From: Ustulina deusta
Taxonomy: Eukaryota > Ascomycota > Sordariomycetes > Xylariales > Xylariaceae
DNA length: 64,000 bases
Direction: 5' to 3'
NCBI GenBank assembly: GCA_023159155.1
Contig: JAJNNX010000067.1
Span: 124,001-188,000, forward strand
The notes below the pieces were generated by a model. That model searched no databases. It was given only the letters and a program-made list of their open reading frames with translations, and was not told the origin of the DNA. The position numbers and the translations under genes were made by a program. Positions 1 to 12,467 of the stretch are shown here, in pieces (the first letter of the stretch is position 1; every line of letters starts with the position of its first letter).

Positions 1-1170
1 TCCATCCTACATCCCGAGAACGGCTGTTAGCATACTGATGATACCTCATGTCATCACGATACAGAGCGCTATTTTTTCGCCTTTGGTCGCGGATCGCGGT
101 TTTGTCTTGGGCGCAGTAAGTTCTTCCGAAAGTTAAATCCAGAAAATATTCAAGCTGACAGGTTTTGTAGATATCAGCTGGATTGAGATGGAAAAGGTAT
201 GCTATCTACTGATGCTACTTACGCGAGCAACAACTCTGGAAGAGCGACGGTGAACTGACTACGGTCATGTAGCTTGTTCCTACTCTAATCATGAACTTTG
301 ACATCGAAATCGAGATGGATGGAAATATAGGCGAGAAGAACGCGTAAGATCAGGCTCCCAAATGCCCCTTGTCATGTCTGGCGTCTAGTTGGGTGTTTCA
401 GCTAGCTAACATTAATGATAGGGGGCTCCTTTACCTTGACGGGCCGTATGCTCGACTTACCGCTCGGGAAAACATTTAGAGCATGTAGATAGGACTTTCA
501 AGTGCCGAAGACCATCGAGTGAAGAGATAGACACCGTCATGGAAGTTTGCGGCCATGTTTTCATGGCAAAGGGGTTTGGGGTCGTGCATTTGTTTTCTCC
601 AAGAATACTGTCCTCGGGTGAAAGTAGAGCTACATGGCAAACAGGTTACAGTCGTCTCAGAAACTATGAATATAGGTCTCTAGTATAAATCTTCGAACGT
701 CGGTTAGTTACTAGTTTGTCATCATATTCATGCTTTGTTCAGCCAATCAATGACCCCACGGACAGCTTCGCTTGACCTATTAAAATTTACTCATGTATGA
801 TGAGCGATCAGCTACACGAGTATCATATACGGCAACTTTGAATAATAGCTGAACAGAGAGAATAAAAAGGTAAGAAAATTTCTCCCGCTCTTTGCCATCA
901 CAATTTAGTCGCTCCGCGTAGACATACATAATGGGACTGGTTGCCTAATGGGGCAATCCCCGGCTTCTGTATTCGGCCCAGAGAACGGAACGGCTGGAGC
1001 AGTTGGTGGTAATAACCAATAACTAAGTAATTATACACTGATCGTCTAATATGTTGGGGAAAATATTCTAAGTTTATTTCATATGATCTGTTAATGTCTG
1101 TCCCTCTTACACCTTAACATTTTTCCTGTCATCGTGATCAAGCACCACACATCACAAAATTTTATACATC
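1..1170. other. Intergenic, left edge
   Basis: No ORF with recognisable protein content on either strand. Sequence is of mixed composition with no evident repeat. It contains the upstream region of the P450 gene that starts at 1171. Confidence 0.5.
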
Positions 1171-3168
1171 ATGAGCAATTCGCGAGTCATATACGAACCA
1201 TGGGTTGACAAGCTCAAGACTCATTGGCTCGTTACTCTGGGAACCCTGGTGAGTTCAGGGGACGCACGAATACAGTGTTAGAGTTGTAGTGTCTCATTTA
1301 CTGACAGATATTTACTTAGTATCTAAGCTACCAAATTGGACTTATCATTTACAACCTATTCTTTCATCCCTTGGCCAAAGTTCCGGGGCCGCTGCTGGGA
1401 CGGAGTACCTTGGTAAGGCGATATATAATGTACCTTGATGGTGTCTGGGTTCTCTTGACCTTTTCGTTCGGCACAGCGACTCATTACTTCGTGCTTGCTA
1501 GCTATGGCGGTTCTGGGATACGACGAGCGGGAAACATCACAAGCACATGCTAGATATGCATGCGAAATACGGCACGTCACCTATCTACTTTCTCGCTTTT
1601 CATAGGTCGTCAAGACGTGATATCGGAGTCGAACACCGCGGGAGATTACTGACGTTACTAATATACCAATCTCTGCGAAGGCCACGTGGTGCGAGTTTCC
1701 CCCAACGAGCTGAGTTTCTCGACTGTGCAGTCTTACCGTGATATCTACGGCGTCCCGCCTCCTGGGGGCCAGCATTGCATCAAGACCGAGATGTATGACA
1801 TAATCGGCAGCGGCTTCAAGACGGCGGACATAGCCTCAGAGCGCGACCCGCAAGTGCACGCGCAGAAGAAAAAACACCTTACACCCGCTTTCTCGGCCCG
1901 CGCCCTGGTGGCCCAGGAAGCTATCATCCATCGGTGTCTAGACGCCTTTGTGGCCAAGATCGGGCCCGTCAGCCAGCGGTCGCCAGAGCTAGGGATTAAC
2001 ATGGTGTCATGGTTCGAGATGAGCGCGTTTGACCTGTTCGGGGAGATGTCGTTCGGTGAGAGCTTTGACTGCATCGCTGAGGAGAAGCACCACTTCTGGA
2101 TCGATATGGTGCTGCACCACGTCCGTGAGATCGTCATCATGGACAACGTGCGCCGCTTCGGCATTCTGAAATTGTTCTCTCAGAAGCTGCTGCCCAAGCT
2201 CGCCATGTCCGTCTTGGCTAAGCATACACAGTACACGCGGGACAAGATGCAGCGTCGCCTCAACCGCGAGTCCCCCCGCCAGGACTTCTTTACCAACTTG
2301 GTAGCGAAGGTCAAAGCTGGCGAGGTCGATCTAGAAGAGATGACTGCGAACGCCTCGACGCTCATGTAAGAGGAACTATCCAGCCCATTCCGCTCGGCGC
2401 TGATACGCTCGGTGCCTCCCTGATATGAAAGGCTGGGCTAGGCTATCATCTTTATCATTCATGACTACAAACTGACAGAAGGTCCTAGTATCGCCGGAGG
2501 CGAAACAACAGCCACAACAAGCGCAGCTACGCTGTACTTCCTCTTAAAGAACCCCAAAGCACTAGCCAAAGTAACGACCGAGGTGCGCGGACGGTGGGCA
2601 TCGTACACCGACATAGACTCGAACTCGGCACAGCAGCTGCCGTATTTGCAGGCCTGTATCAACGAGGCCCTACGCCTGTATCCGTCGGGCGCGCAGGGGT
2701 TTCCCCGGTTGTCTCCGGGACGCGTGATCGACGGACTCTGGGTGCCCAGGGGTACTGAGGTCTACACCTGTACGTGGGTCGCTTCGCGTAACCCGGACTA
2801 CTGGAACCGCCCGGACGATTTTATCCCTGAGCGCTGGACCGACCCGACGTCAACCGACGTTAAGGCCGCGAGCCAGCCCTTCTCTCTGGGATATCGAGCT
2901 TGCCCTGGGCAGAGGTATGTGCTGTCGTATTCAGGTGATCGATTTTTCTCTTGCTGACCATATGTCTAAATTACTGCTTTCCAGCTTCGCTATGCTACAA
3001 TTAAGTCTTGTGTTTGCCAAGATACTGTATACGTATGATCTGGAGATGCTGGACCCCATCATGGACTGGGAGGCTCGCTCGCGGCATTGGATCATGTGGT
3101 GGAAACCCCCGATCCGTGTCCTGGCACACAACCGGCCTGGTGGAGATTTGCCGGTGAAATCGGAATAG
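1171..3168 (+). CDS. Cytochrome P450 monooxygenase
   Basis: Haem-thiolate monooxygenase, membrane-anchored at the ER by its N-terminus. Six exons fit: 1171-1248, 1320-1412, 1502-1571, 1681-2365, 2489-2914 and 2985-3168. They sum to 1536 nt, or 511 aa, normal for a fungal microsomal P450. Visible landmarks are a hydrophobic N-terminus followed by a proline-rich hinge (HPLAKVPGP), the I-helix oxygen-binding motif AGGETT near residues 311-316, the K-helix ExxR (E368, R371), PERW, and the haem loop FSLGYRACPGQ with Cys447 as ligand. The start is the first ATG of an in-frame hydrophobic segment. The third intron appears to use a GC donor (1572-1680). It is codirectional with the SDR gene at 4460, and the pair probably acts in one secondary-metabolite pathway. 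Family assignment is certain; the substrate cannot be read from sequence. Confidence 0.93.
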
Positions 3169-4459
3169 GTACCCGTAGTGGGAAAAGCAGTGGGTTGAGA
3201 AGTCTTATAGGGGCTTGGCAAGGGGGAGAAGGCTTCCCTACCAAACAAGACTTCTGTACCAAGGTTGAAAGTACTACCCCAAACTAAAATGTATTACCCT
3301 TAGAATTCTATATCTAAATAATCGCTCGCTTTGTGTGCTTGTAAATGTGACTGTAATTGTGAATACTTCCCGTAGCATAATAGTAAGGTGGCTGTTTTGT
3401 AATTGCTGTATTGTAGTTGCTTTTATTTCTGCTGTTCTTTTTTTTTTTTTAAATACCTACTTGTATATAGCAGTTCGAGTCTAGCAATGGGTAGAAGTTT
3501 TTATTTTTTCTTACTTACCTAAGTAAAGAAGTCTTGTTTCCAATATAACCCTATTTTATTTTAGAAGGGTTCCCCACTAAGACTTCCTACCCCCCGGTAA
3601 TTACCGCTGCGGTAGTCAGAACACAGCTCGTAGGGACGTGTTCCCTAGCATTTCGATAAAGAACTGGGTGTATTAATGATATGCTAGAAATAGTAAACTT
3701 AAGGTGACAGATGATATTCGTCGCAATCAGAACACTGCCGTGATGCTGGTCAAGCGATAACAGTATAACCAGAAGCAAACCTTCAATTCTACAGTAGGTA
3801 GTGTCTGGTCAAAACTTGAAGATGCTCAATCACAAGTAACTTTGTATTATTCACGCTAAATTCCAAAATGTTAGTAATAGTGCGAGGTGGCCTCTATCCA
3901 GCGTAAAGCCTTTATCACGATCTTGCATGTGGGATGCGTGGCTATTGTAGTTGATGGTCTGCGCCAACTACTTTCGGTCAAGCGTACAACCGCTTTTCAC
4001 ACGTTTCTTGTGCCGGTCCCAATGAAGGGCGAAGTATCTCAGGTCTTACGAGTTACCATTTCAGCTCGCCCCCGCAGAAGCTATGGGGAGGCGGCGGCGG
4101 GCGTCAGCCCAGTATGGTTGTGCCCGAGCCTTGGTGGCTAGATGTGGCAGGTGACCGACCGTCGACCGCGCATAATATTGTGCGGGACTCGGAATCCCGT
4201 TCTGCCGCGGCAGCGCTGTGAGATGGACCCGGCCACCAAGAGAGGAAACCAGGGCATATGCGCCGAGATGCAATTTGGATGCTGGATCTTTAACTGCCGA
4301 TTCGACGGCGCACAGAGCAGCCCGCTGCTTGGTCATATATGCCGTCGTCAATGCTCTGGGCAGCGATGCTTGAGAGTGCCAGGTAGGCTATACTAGGCAG
4401 GCTTGGACGGGCGGACCTCCTTTTCACCATCATTCGCATAGTCTATCGAGCTTGGGAAA
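3169..4459. other. Intergenic between P450 and SDR
   Basis: AT-rich 3' region of the P450 gene to about 3880 with a T run near 3440, then a more GC-balanced stretch (about 3880-4440) containing short ORFs on both strands that I cannot assign to any family. That stretch may be promoter or an old gene relic. Confidence 0.4.
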
Positions 4460-5474
4460 ATGACGTCGCTGCAGATTAACGAGGGGTCTATCCCTAGTCT
4501 TGATGGGAAGATTGCCATCGTGACAGGTAATCTCGATGACCCCCAATCATGAATTACCTGAGAATGATGTCTTCGTATCTATATGCTAATCAAAATTGGC
4601 CTCTACAGGCGGATCATCTGGCATTGGCCTAGCAGCCGTCAAGTTGCTGCTAGCCAAGGGGGCCGTGGTGCACGACATGGACCGGAACGAACCGATCGAG
4701 CGCGACTGGCAGTCGTGGCCAAACCTGCACTACCACAAGTGCGACGTGGCCTCGTTCGAGTCTCAGCGAGCCGTCTTCGAAACCATCGGCCCCGTGCATA
4801 TGGTCTTCGCCAACGCCGGCGTCGCCGAGACGTCCGACTTCTTCGCCGACGCCGTCGAGGCCGACGGCAGGACGCTGGCGCCGCCGGACCTGCTGCTCTT
4901 CGACGTCAACATCCGGGGCGTGTGGTACACGGTCAAGCTGGCGTGGAGCTCGATGCGCAGGCACAAGATTCGCGGCAGCATCGTCATCACGGCCAGCACG
5001 ACGGGCATCGCGCCCGAGGCGGCGCTGCCGACGTACTCGGCCCTCAAGCACGCGCTCAACGGCCTCGTGCGCTCGCTCCGCAACAACGTCGTGCTCGACG
5101 GCGTCACCATCAACGCCGTCGCGCCCGCCGGGACTCACACGCCGCTCGTGGCTGGACAGCTTGACCTGCTCGATGCCACCGGGCTGTCCATCACGTCGCC
5201 GCCCGAGCTGCCTGCACTTGCTCTCGTCTACTCGGCGACCGCGAAGCAGGATCGACGCGTCGAGACCTACGGAAAAGAGGACAAGGCAGACTTGTATAAG
5301 AGAGAGCGGTGGAATGGACGCATCATCTACGTTCTAGGCGATAAGTTCACCGAGATCGAGGGGCCGACGGCCGATTTGCGCCCGTACTGGTTCGGGCAGG
5401 AGAATCACAGGTTAGTCAACCTACAACAAGCGATGACAGACATGCGCCAGGGCATCGATGCCCCGAGATCGTAG
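4460..5474 (+). CDS. Short-chain dehydrogenase/reductase (SDR)
   Basis: NAD(P)-dependent oxidoreductase of the classical SDR superfamily. Two exons, 4460-4526 and 4609-5474, sum to 933 nt (310 aa). The intron falls inside the cofactor glycine motif, which reads TGGSSGIG at residues 22-29 after splicing. Other landmarks are NAG (in VFANAGVA), a catalytic Ser near 152 and YSALK with Tyr165 and Lys169. The layout resembles 15-hydroxyprostaglandin-dehydrogenase-like SDRs, but substrate is unknown. The second exon is strongly GC-rich, so several long antisense or shifted ORFs overlap it and are shadows. The last about 20 residues are not conserved-looking and could be altered by an unseen terminal intron. 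Probably co-functions with the P450 upstream. Confidence 0.9.
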
Positions 5475-5927
5475 GTATGTCTAGAGACCGTATATTAGGT
5501 ACAATGTAGCCTCTAATAAAAAGTTGTTTACGGTCGAGTGAATTGTATCAAACGACTTCGATGAAAAGGCTAGACAGACTTACGGGCCTAATTTGCTTCC
5601 CCCTTTTGTGTATTATTTCGATTACTGGAGTGAAGTGAAGACAGTTAGTGGCTGTACCTCTCTGTATAATGATTCCACTTCTTACCCAAGTGCGTCTTGT
5701 AATAGGCACCCGAAACAAAGTTATGAGGGGGGAAAAAAAAGATCCAAATACTATACTAACTGCCCTCAAAGACTTTCAATGAAATAAAAGGACCCAAATG
5801 ACTCTATTTTAAAGATTTATGCCGAGTAATCTCCCCAGTATCACCTTGTCGAGACAGAATGGCACGGCAGGCGTAGGTACGTCGCCCAATAGTCCTTAAA
5901 AAAAAGTCGACTATTTATAAATTCATG
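5475..5927. other. Intergenic 3' of SDR up to the LINE
   Basis: No supported gene. Composition becomes steadily more AT-rich toward the 12-bp direct repeat at 5928 that marks the presumed insertion point of the degraded retroelement. Confidence 0.45.
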
Positions 5928-5939
5928 CTAAGTAGTTAT
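5928..5939. repeat. Candidate target-site duplication, left copy
   Basis: The 12-mer ctaagtagttat here is repeated exactly at 12456-12467. The two copies bracket the AT-rich retroelement block, as expected for a LINE target-site duplication. Confidence 0.6.
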
Positions 5940-7239
5940 ACTTTTCCTCTTATTTATTATCCGTACACAAGCTACTATTAGTAGTAGTACAGATAACACA
6001 CTAAAAATACTAATAGCGCTAATTTTTAGCTAATCTTTATAAAATATTAAAAGTCTAATTAGTAATAATTTTTAGCTCCGGCTAAAAAACTTTACTAATA
6101 TAGGACCTAATAATACTATTATGCCTTGCTATAACATTTAAAAATATATATATAAAAGTAATAATTATTAATATGCTAATATAAGCCAACTTATAACTAA
6201 CTAAGCAAATAAAAATATAATTTATAAATTTGCTTTTAAAGCTAAAAATAGCCAGAAAAAACAAAAAAATAGAACTTTTGTTTTAGGACATGCTAACTAA
6301 GCAATATACAAAAATTAACCGCAAAAACAAAATCTATAAAAAAATAACTACTATATTAGCAATAGTACTAAACAAATTTGTTTGATTATTTAAAAGTAAT
6401 ATATAAGCAAGCTATTAATAAATAACCTAAGACTATATTAAAATACTAAGCTAATATTTTAATATATTAGTATATATATAATTTAGGAAGCAAAATATAG
6501 CGCTTTTATGCTTAGCAAATATTTAAGCTTTAATTAAAACGTTTAAATAATTAATATTAATAAATATTCTATTAATTAATAGGTTATATATAAAAATAGT
6601 TAAATAAAAAATAAAGCTATTATTTAAGTTAGTTTTTAAATTTATAATATTAATAATATTAAGCAAACTTTTTATATATAGCGCTAGTATAATAATATAG
6701 CTTTAAAAACTTTATAAAAATATTTATGTTTTAATAAAACTAAATAAAAAAATAATAGCTTTTTAATAAGTAATAGTTTATATAATTAAAATTATATTAT
6801 TATAAAACTTTTAACTACTAATTAAAACTATTTAAAAAGTTTAGCTTATTAAAATAGGCTAAACTATTAAAATAATAGATTTAATAATATAAAATTAACT
6901 TTTAAAAAAAAAAAATATTAAAATTATTAAGCAAACTTTTTAAGCTTATATAGTTAAGCTATTTAAAAAATAAATAATATATATAGTTTTTTAAATTTTA
7001 GTTTTTATAACTAACTATTTAAATAAAAGTTTAATAAATATTATTTAAAAAATAGTAGTAATAAAAATAAAAATATAAATAAGCTTTATTTTAGTTAATA
7101 TATATATGTTTTATAAAAATATTAATTTTTAAACTAGTAATATTATATAAATAGTTGCTTTTAAAAAACTAGTATAAAAATTTTATTTGTTTTTAGCTAG
7201 CGAACTTTTTTATAAAAAAAAAAAACAAGTTTAAATTAT

Positions 7240-7440
7240 TTGTTATAACCCTAGATACTAGGGATACTATATATTAAAATACTATAATAAAAAACCCTTT
7301 TATAAAAACTATAGTATATAAACAAATACTTATAAACTTATAAATAATAATATATATATATTACCCCTATATTATATAAACTGCTACGGCTTATACCCTA
7401 TAGATTATAAAAACTGTTTTAGTAAACTATATAAAATAAA
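7240..7440 (+). pseudogene. LINE ORF1 (gag-like) relic with CCHC knuckle
   Basis: From 7379 one frame reads N-C-Y-G-L-Y-P-I-D-Y-K-N-C, close to the last zinc knuckle of fungal LINE gag proteins (Cys-x2-Gly-x2-His-Pro-x-Asp-Tyr-Lys-x-Cys), with RIP-type substitutions such as His to Tyr. Upstream codons are too degraded to set an ORF start. It lies 5' of the endonuclease relic, as expected for ORF1. Confidence 0.6.
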
Positions 7441-8279
7441 TAATAAAATAATTTTATTATTGCAAGCTAAACTTAAAGCTATATAATAAATAGGAAGCAA
7501 AAATTATAATAATAAGAACTTTTTTTTTATAATTATTATAATAAAAAAAGAAGCAATAGTTATTAAAAAGCCAAAATAATAAAAAAATAGCAATAAAAAA
7601 AAAGCTTTTTTTATGCTTGTAAAATAGTTATAAAAAAAGTCTAGTATTAAAACTGCTATTTTTTTAAGCAATACTTTGTTAAAAACAACCTTTAGAAAAA
7701 TAAACAACAAAAAAATAGTAAAAAAAATTATTGCTACTTATTTAATTATTATACTGCTAGTTATACTAGTACCTTTACTATAAATTAAAGGGCTAATAAA
7801 AATAATTTTTATAAAAAATAGCATTATAAAGCTTATAAGTATACTAAAAAAAATAACACAAAAATTAATTAAAAATTAATAATAAGCTTTTAACGAACTT
7901 ACTAAGCTAAAAAGCAATAAAAATAAAAATAAAGCAAAACTATAACTAAATAAAACTAAAAAAAAATAGTAGAGCTACCTATCTAAGTAATAAAAATAGC
8001 GGCCTAAAATATTAAATATAGCGCAAATAACTATTTTATTTTTTTATAAAAGTGCTAGAACAAAAAAATAAATATAGTAATAGTTACTAAACTATAAATT
8101 AACAAACAAAAAAAAAAAAAACATAAATATATTAAAAATATTAGAACTACAAACTAGTAAATACTTAAAATACTAAAAAAATAAACTAATCTAAAGTAAT
8201 AATATATATTAAAATATAAAAAAGTTTTATAGTAGAAAAAAAAGCACTAATATATTACTAAAATATTATATAGCTTAAA

Positions 8280-8560
8280 GTAAACAAGTATAAACTTTTT
8301 ATTTATTATAAAGCACCTAATATAAATATAGTAATAAACTATATTATTATACTAAAACTATTAAAAAACTGCTTAGTAATAAAAAACCTAAATGCTTAAT
8401 ATTTAAACTAAAAACTTAGCGTTACTATATTATATAAAAAATAAAAAGTTTTAGAATAATTAGCTAAAGCAAGTATATATTTTATAGGAAAACTAGGCAA
8501 AGCAATATATTAGGCGGGATATATATTAAATATATTATTTTTAAATATTTTTTTTATAAA
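8280..8560 (+). pseudogene. LINE ORF2 endonuclease relic (APE/EEP type)
   Basis: In the frame beginning at 8373, codons read L-V-I-K-N-L-N-A, matching the GD(F/L)NAHH catalytic block with Gly-Asp changed to Lys-Asn. Then come a leucine/alanine segment ending in A-S-I-Y-F-I-G-K and A-G-Y-I-L-N-I-L-F, matching the family's 'G-N-x-L-D-L-x-F' block with Asp changed to Asn. The Gly-to-Lys and Asp-to-Asn changes are G-to-A transitions. Stops interrupt the frame throughout. Confidence 0.65.
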
Positions 8561-9639
8561 TAGTTAGGTAGTAAAAAAGCTAAAAACCTTATTAGACTAT
8601 AAGCTATTATAAATTATACTGCTATAAAAAAGCTTAATATAACTTTTATAAAAAATATTTAAAGTTTTAATTAAAAATAAAAATTTTAAAAGATTATATA
8701 ACTTAACTAGTATACGGACTTATATATTACTAAAAATAAAAAAAGTTATAACTTGTAATAAAATAAAAAAAGCTATTAGCGTATTAACTACTTTTATATT
8801 AAAATATATAAAAACTATAAGAACTAAAAACAAAAAATATAGCAAAACATTGCTATAGTAGATACCCAAATGCTCTAAAGTATAAGCAGAATTTAAAATA
8901 TTATTTAATACTAAAAATATAGATATAATTTAATACTGGTTATTTACTATAATAAAAAAGGCAAAAATAAAATATTAAAAAAATAAAATAAATAATACTA
9001 AAAATAATAAAAACTTAATAAAAGTAATAAATTAGTATAAATAAAAAAGAAATATTAAAGCATTATTATTTATTAATAGAAAAAAAGTTATAATTAAGGC
9101 AAAAAAAAAAGCAGAATATTTAACTAAGAATATTCTTAAAAAATTTAGTATATAAAACAACTTATTAAATATTAAGCCCTCAAAACTTAATATATTTTTA
9201 TAACTACTTTAAAATATATTTGTTTTTATAAAAAAAACGCGTAGCTATACAATAAAAATAACCTTAATTTTCTTAAAAAAGAACCTTATAATAGTTAAAT
9301 ATTTAACTGCTATATAGCCCGTTATTAAAAAGTACTATTGCAAGTTGCTAAAAAAATGCTTTAAATTTAGTATTTTTTTAAAAGTCTAAAAAAAAGCTAA
9401 CGTAATAATATTACTAAAAGTTAGCAAAACTAATTTTATTTTATATAAGTTATAAAAACTAATTGTACTATTTTTATATATTAAAAAAGGCTTTAAATAA
9501 TTTATAGCGCAAAAAATAATATAAATAGCTTTTAAAGCTGGCCTAATAAGCTTATAATATGCCGGGGCAGTACTTAAAAAGTTTGTAATAAATCTAATAG
9601 CTAGTCTAGTTTATAATATTAAGTTGGCTTTTATTAACA

Positions 9640-9970
9640 AAATAATAACTATACTAGTTATTTTAAATATATAAAATATATTTAATATATTACTAAAAAA
9701 TTACTTAATAAGCTAAATAATATAATAGGGCTAGCTTATTATAATTATTAAACTAATAAAGAGCTTTTTATTAAAATAAATAATTATTATATATTTTAAA
9801 AACGTTATAACAGACTTTAAAAAGGTTATTTGTAGCACTTTATAAGGCTCTTTAGTATTACTAATGCTTTATATGCTATACTTATATAAACTAATAAGTA
9901 ATAACCTAAATAGATAGAGATACGCTAATAATATAGCAATATTAATTATAAAAAAACCCTAAAATAAAAT
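9640..9970 (+). pseudogene. LINE ORF2 reverse transcriptase relic
   Basis: In the same frame as the endonuclease block, 9843-9854 reads stop-G-S-L, corresponding to the family QGSP with CAA to TAA and Pro to Leu. At 9921-9950 it reads Y-A-N-N-I-A-I-L-I-I, the catalytic YADDIAIL motif with both Asp changed to Asn. Upstream near 9640-9700 is a block matching the first catalytic Asp region, also Asp to Asn. Every difference is a transition expected from RIP. The enzyme is therefore dead, but its identity is clear. Confidence 0.75.
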
Positions 9971-10939
9971 ATATATAAAACCAAAAAATAAATTAATAAA
10001 ATCCTAAAATACAGCTAAACTAATAAAATTATTTTTGTTTTAGAAAAAATAAAAGCTATATATTTTATACGTAGCAGATCTTAAGCTAACTTTATAATTA
10101 ATTTTAAAAATAGTATAAAAATTTTTTTAATCCTAATAGTTAACCTTTTTAAACTATATAAAATATTAGCTTTATATTAGCTAGAAATATATCTAGACTA
10201 AAAATTTTAGTTTTGCTAATATATTAAAAAAAAAGTAGCTAAAAGATTTAAAATAGCTAATTATATTAGAACTATTATAACTATAGTTAAAGGCCCCCTA
10301 GCGGCCGGCTTATAAAAGATAGTTAACTTAGTTCTAATATTAGTATTTTTATATAAGTATAAAGCATAGTATAAAAAAAAAAAAAACTAGCAAGTAAAAT
10401 AGCAAACAATTGCTAATAAATAGTAAATATAAAGCTAAAAGGCTATATATAAATAATATAACATATATTTTTAAAAATTACTTAAGAAGTACTACTTATA
10501 TAAAAAATATTTTTTAAATACGCCTTTTTTATAGCTAACGGAATATTAACTATAAATATTATTTTAAAATAAGCTAAACTTAAATATGCTTTTAAAATTA
10601 AAACAGTTTATAAAACTTATTTTTTAGCGCTAAAATTAGTACTAAAAATAATCTAATAAAACAAAAAAGCCGGATAGTAATAGCAAGCATATATTAGTTT
10701 TTAAATAGTAGCAAGTTTTTTACTAAATATTAAAAAAATAGTGCTATACTTACTTAGATTTTTTTTAAAATTATAAATAAGCTTTATAAATAATACTAAT
10801 AAAAAAATAGCAATAAAAGCCTTTAAGCAATAGTTTGCTAAATATTTTATTTTTAATATAATAGTTTTTATTAATAGGTTAAAAACAAATAAAAAACTAA
10901 GCTATAGGTATACTATATATAAAGAACAAATATTAATAG

Positions 10940-11280
10940 CAAAAAGATAAGAAAGCTTAGATCTTTATAGTATAATATTTAATATAGAAATATTAGGAGC
11001 TTTTAAAGGCCTCTAAAATATTATATAAAAATATTTAACTAATATTATAATTATGTTTTATATTAATAATATAGCAATATTAATATATACTTAAAAAAAT
11101 GCTTTAATAATATTATAATAAGTTTTTATTAAAATATATAAGTTTATAAAATAAAATAATATTATATTATATTAGAGTTTAAAGCATTATAATATTAAAA
11201 AAAATAAAAAAGCAAACAAATTAGTAAAGCTTAGGGCAAAAAAAAGCTTTTTAAACCTAAAGTTAATATTTATAGTAGCT
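10940..11280 (+). pseudogene. LINE ORF2 RNase H relic
   Basis: In the frame of 11062, codons read Y-I-N-N-I-A-I-L, matching the D-N-x-A-A/V block of fungal LINE RNase H. An N-I-E-I-L-G-A-F-K-G-L stretch lies just upstream, matching the conserved acidic helix (D-A-E-x-x-G-A-L-E-G-L). At 11176 onward S-L-K-H-Y-N-I-K then K-A-N-K-L-V-K matches the terminal P-G-H-x-G-I-x-G-N-E-x-A-D-x-L-A-K motif. The frame differs from that of the RT relic, so at least one indel separates them. Confidence 0.7.
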
Positions 11281-12423
11281 AGCTTTAAAAAAAATAACTA
11301 TTTAACTATTAAATAAATAGCAAGTAACTAGCTAAAAAACTAAAATATTAATATTTTTAGTAGTTTTAAAGCTACTAATATTAAATATAAGCTAAATAAA
11401 TGTTTTAAAATATTATATTTATTTAAAAAAACCTTAAGCTAGTACTTTAATACTATAATAGCTTATAAAAACTATAAGTAGTACTATAATAAATTTAATT
11501 ATATTAATATAAAAGTTTATTATATTTATATTTTTTATTTTAGTAAAAAAAAAAAAAAAAGCTTAGAATATATAATATATTATAAAACTACTAAAGTTTA
11601 TATAGCTAATTAGCTAAAACTACTTAAACTAAAAAAAAAATATAATAATATAGAATAGCTAGAATATAGCTAGCTTATAATATTTTATAAAATAGAACTT
11701 TAAAATATAATAAATATATATAAGTATTAGATTTAGCTAATTTAGAACTTTTTAGTATTTTAGAAATTTTGCTAAGTTATAAGCTATTATAATAAAATAT
11801 GCTTATTATTCTAACTAAAAAATAAGTAGTACTATATAAAAAAAGATATATTATAGAAAGTAAACTTAAACAAAAAAAAAAACAATAAAAAAAAGCTAAA
11901 AATAGTTTTTTTTTAAGCTTTAGGAAGCAAAAGCAATATAATTGCTATTTTTATAAAATAAATCTAGCGCTAAAAGAAACTTTTCTTTTTTTTATATATT
12001 TTTAAAACTTTAAAACAAATAATTTTAAAAATATACAAAAAATATAAAATATTAAAAATAGCTATAAAAGTAGTACTATATAACTGCCTGCCCTAGTAAG
12101 CCTTTTAACAAAAACTAATATAAAATAAAAACAAAAGCTTAAACTTATAAATAATACTAAATAAACTTAGCAACCTAATAAAAAAATACCTAATTTTTAG
12201 CTTAAAAGATTAAAATATAGTAACTATAAGTAATAATATATTAAGCTTACAAAAGTATAATCTAGTATTATACTTAATATTATAAAAAAAATATATATTT
12301 AATATAGAACTTTTGTAATATTATATCTTATTGTAATAGAACTAAATAAAGTTTGCTACGTTTTAATATTTTTAAAAAAGTTTATAATATAGTACTACGG
12401 TACTTTGTACTAATGTTAAACAT

Positions 12424-12455
12424 AATCAATCAATTAATCAATTAATTAATTAATA
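12424..12455 (+). repeat. Short tandem 3' tail of the LINE
   Basis: An aatc/aatt-type tandem run sits immediately before the right 12-mer. Many non-LTR elements end in a short repeat rather than poly(A), so this is read as the element's 3' terminus. Confidence 0.5.
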
Positions 12456-12467
12456 CTAAGTAGTTAT
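12456..12467. repeat. Candidate target-site duplication, right copy
   Basis: Exact second copy of ctaagtagttat (left copy at 5928-5939). Composition returns to normal immediately to the right. Confidence 0.6.

Larger units (their letters stand above)
5940..12455 (+). mobile_element. RIP-degraded Tad1-like non-LTR retrotransposon (LINE)
   Basis: About 6.5 kb of extremely AT-rich sequence with no usable ORF, where most remaining C is in CpT and most remaining G in ApG. That is the pattern left when CpA sites on both strands have mutated to TpA, as RIP does. Reading the plus strand through stops gives relics of a LINE in canonical order: a gag-type zinc knuckle near 7379-7417, an APE-type endonuclease near 8280-8560, reverse transcriptase near 9640-9960, and RNase H near 10960-11240. 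After the RNase H comes a Tyr/His/Cys-rich tail typical of fungal LINE ORF2 (about 11440-11550). The 3' end runs into an (aatc/aatt)-like short repeat. Identical 12-mers at both edges support a single insertion. Domain content matches the Tad1 clade (EN-RT-RNH with CCHC gag); clade assignment is an inference. Confidence 0.82.

Noticed and set aside
3887..4396. Plus and minus ORFs of 84-96 codons before the SDR gene
   Set aside because: No motif, no splice-supported extension, and no family resemblance.
4583..5164. Long alternative-frame and antisense ORFs (Arg- and Ala-rich) over the SDR gene
   Set aside because: GC-rich third positions of the real SDR exon create open shadow frames; composition is low-complexity Arg/Ala.
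6082..7710. Minus-strand ORFs of 60-70 codons in the AT-rich block
   Set aside because: Ile/Phe/Lys/Tyr-only composition from RIP-like AT sequence; the relic coding runs on the plus strand.
6480..11945. taggaagcaaa present near 6484, 7491 and 11931, considered as LTR remains
   Set aside because: Contexts differ beyond this string, and EN-RT-RNH order with a short-repeat tail and 12-bp direct repeats indicates a LINE, not an LTR element.
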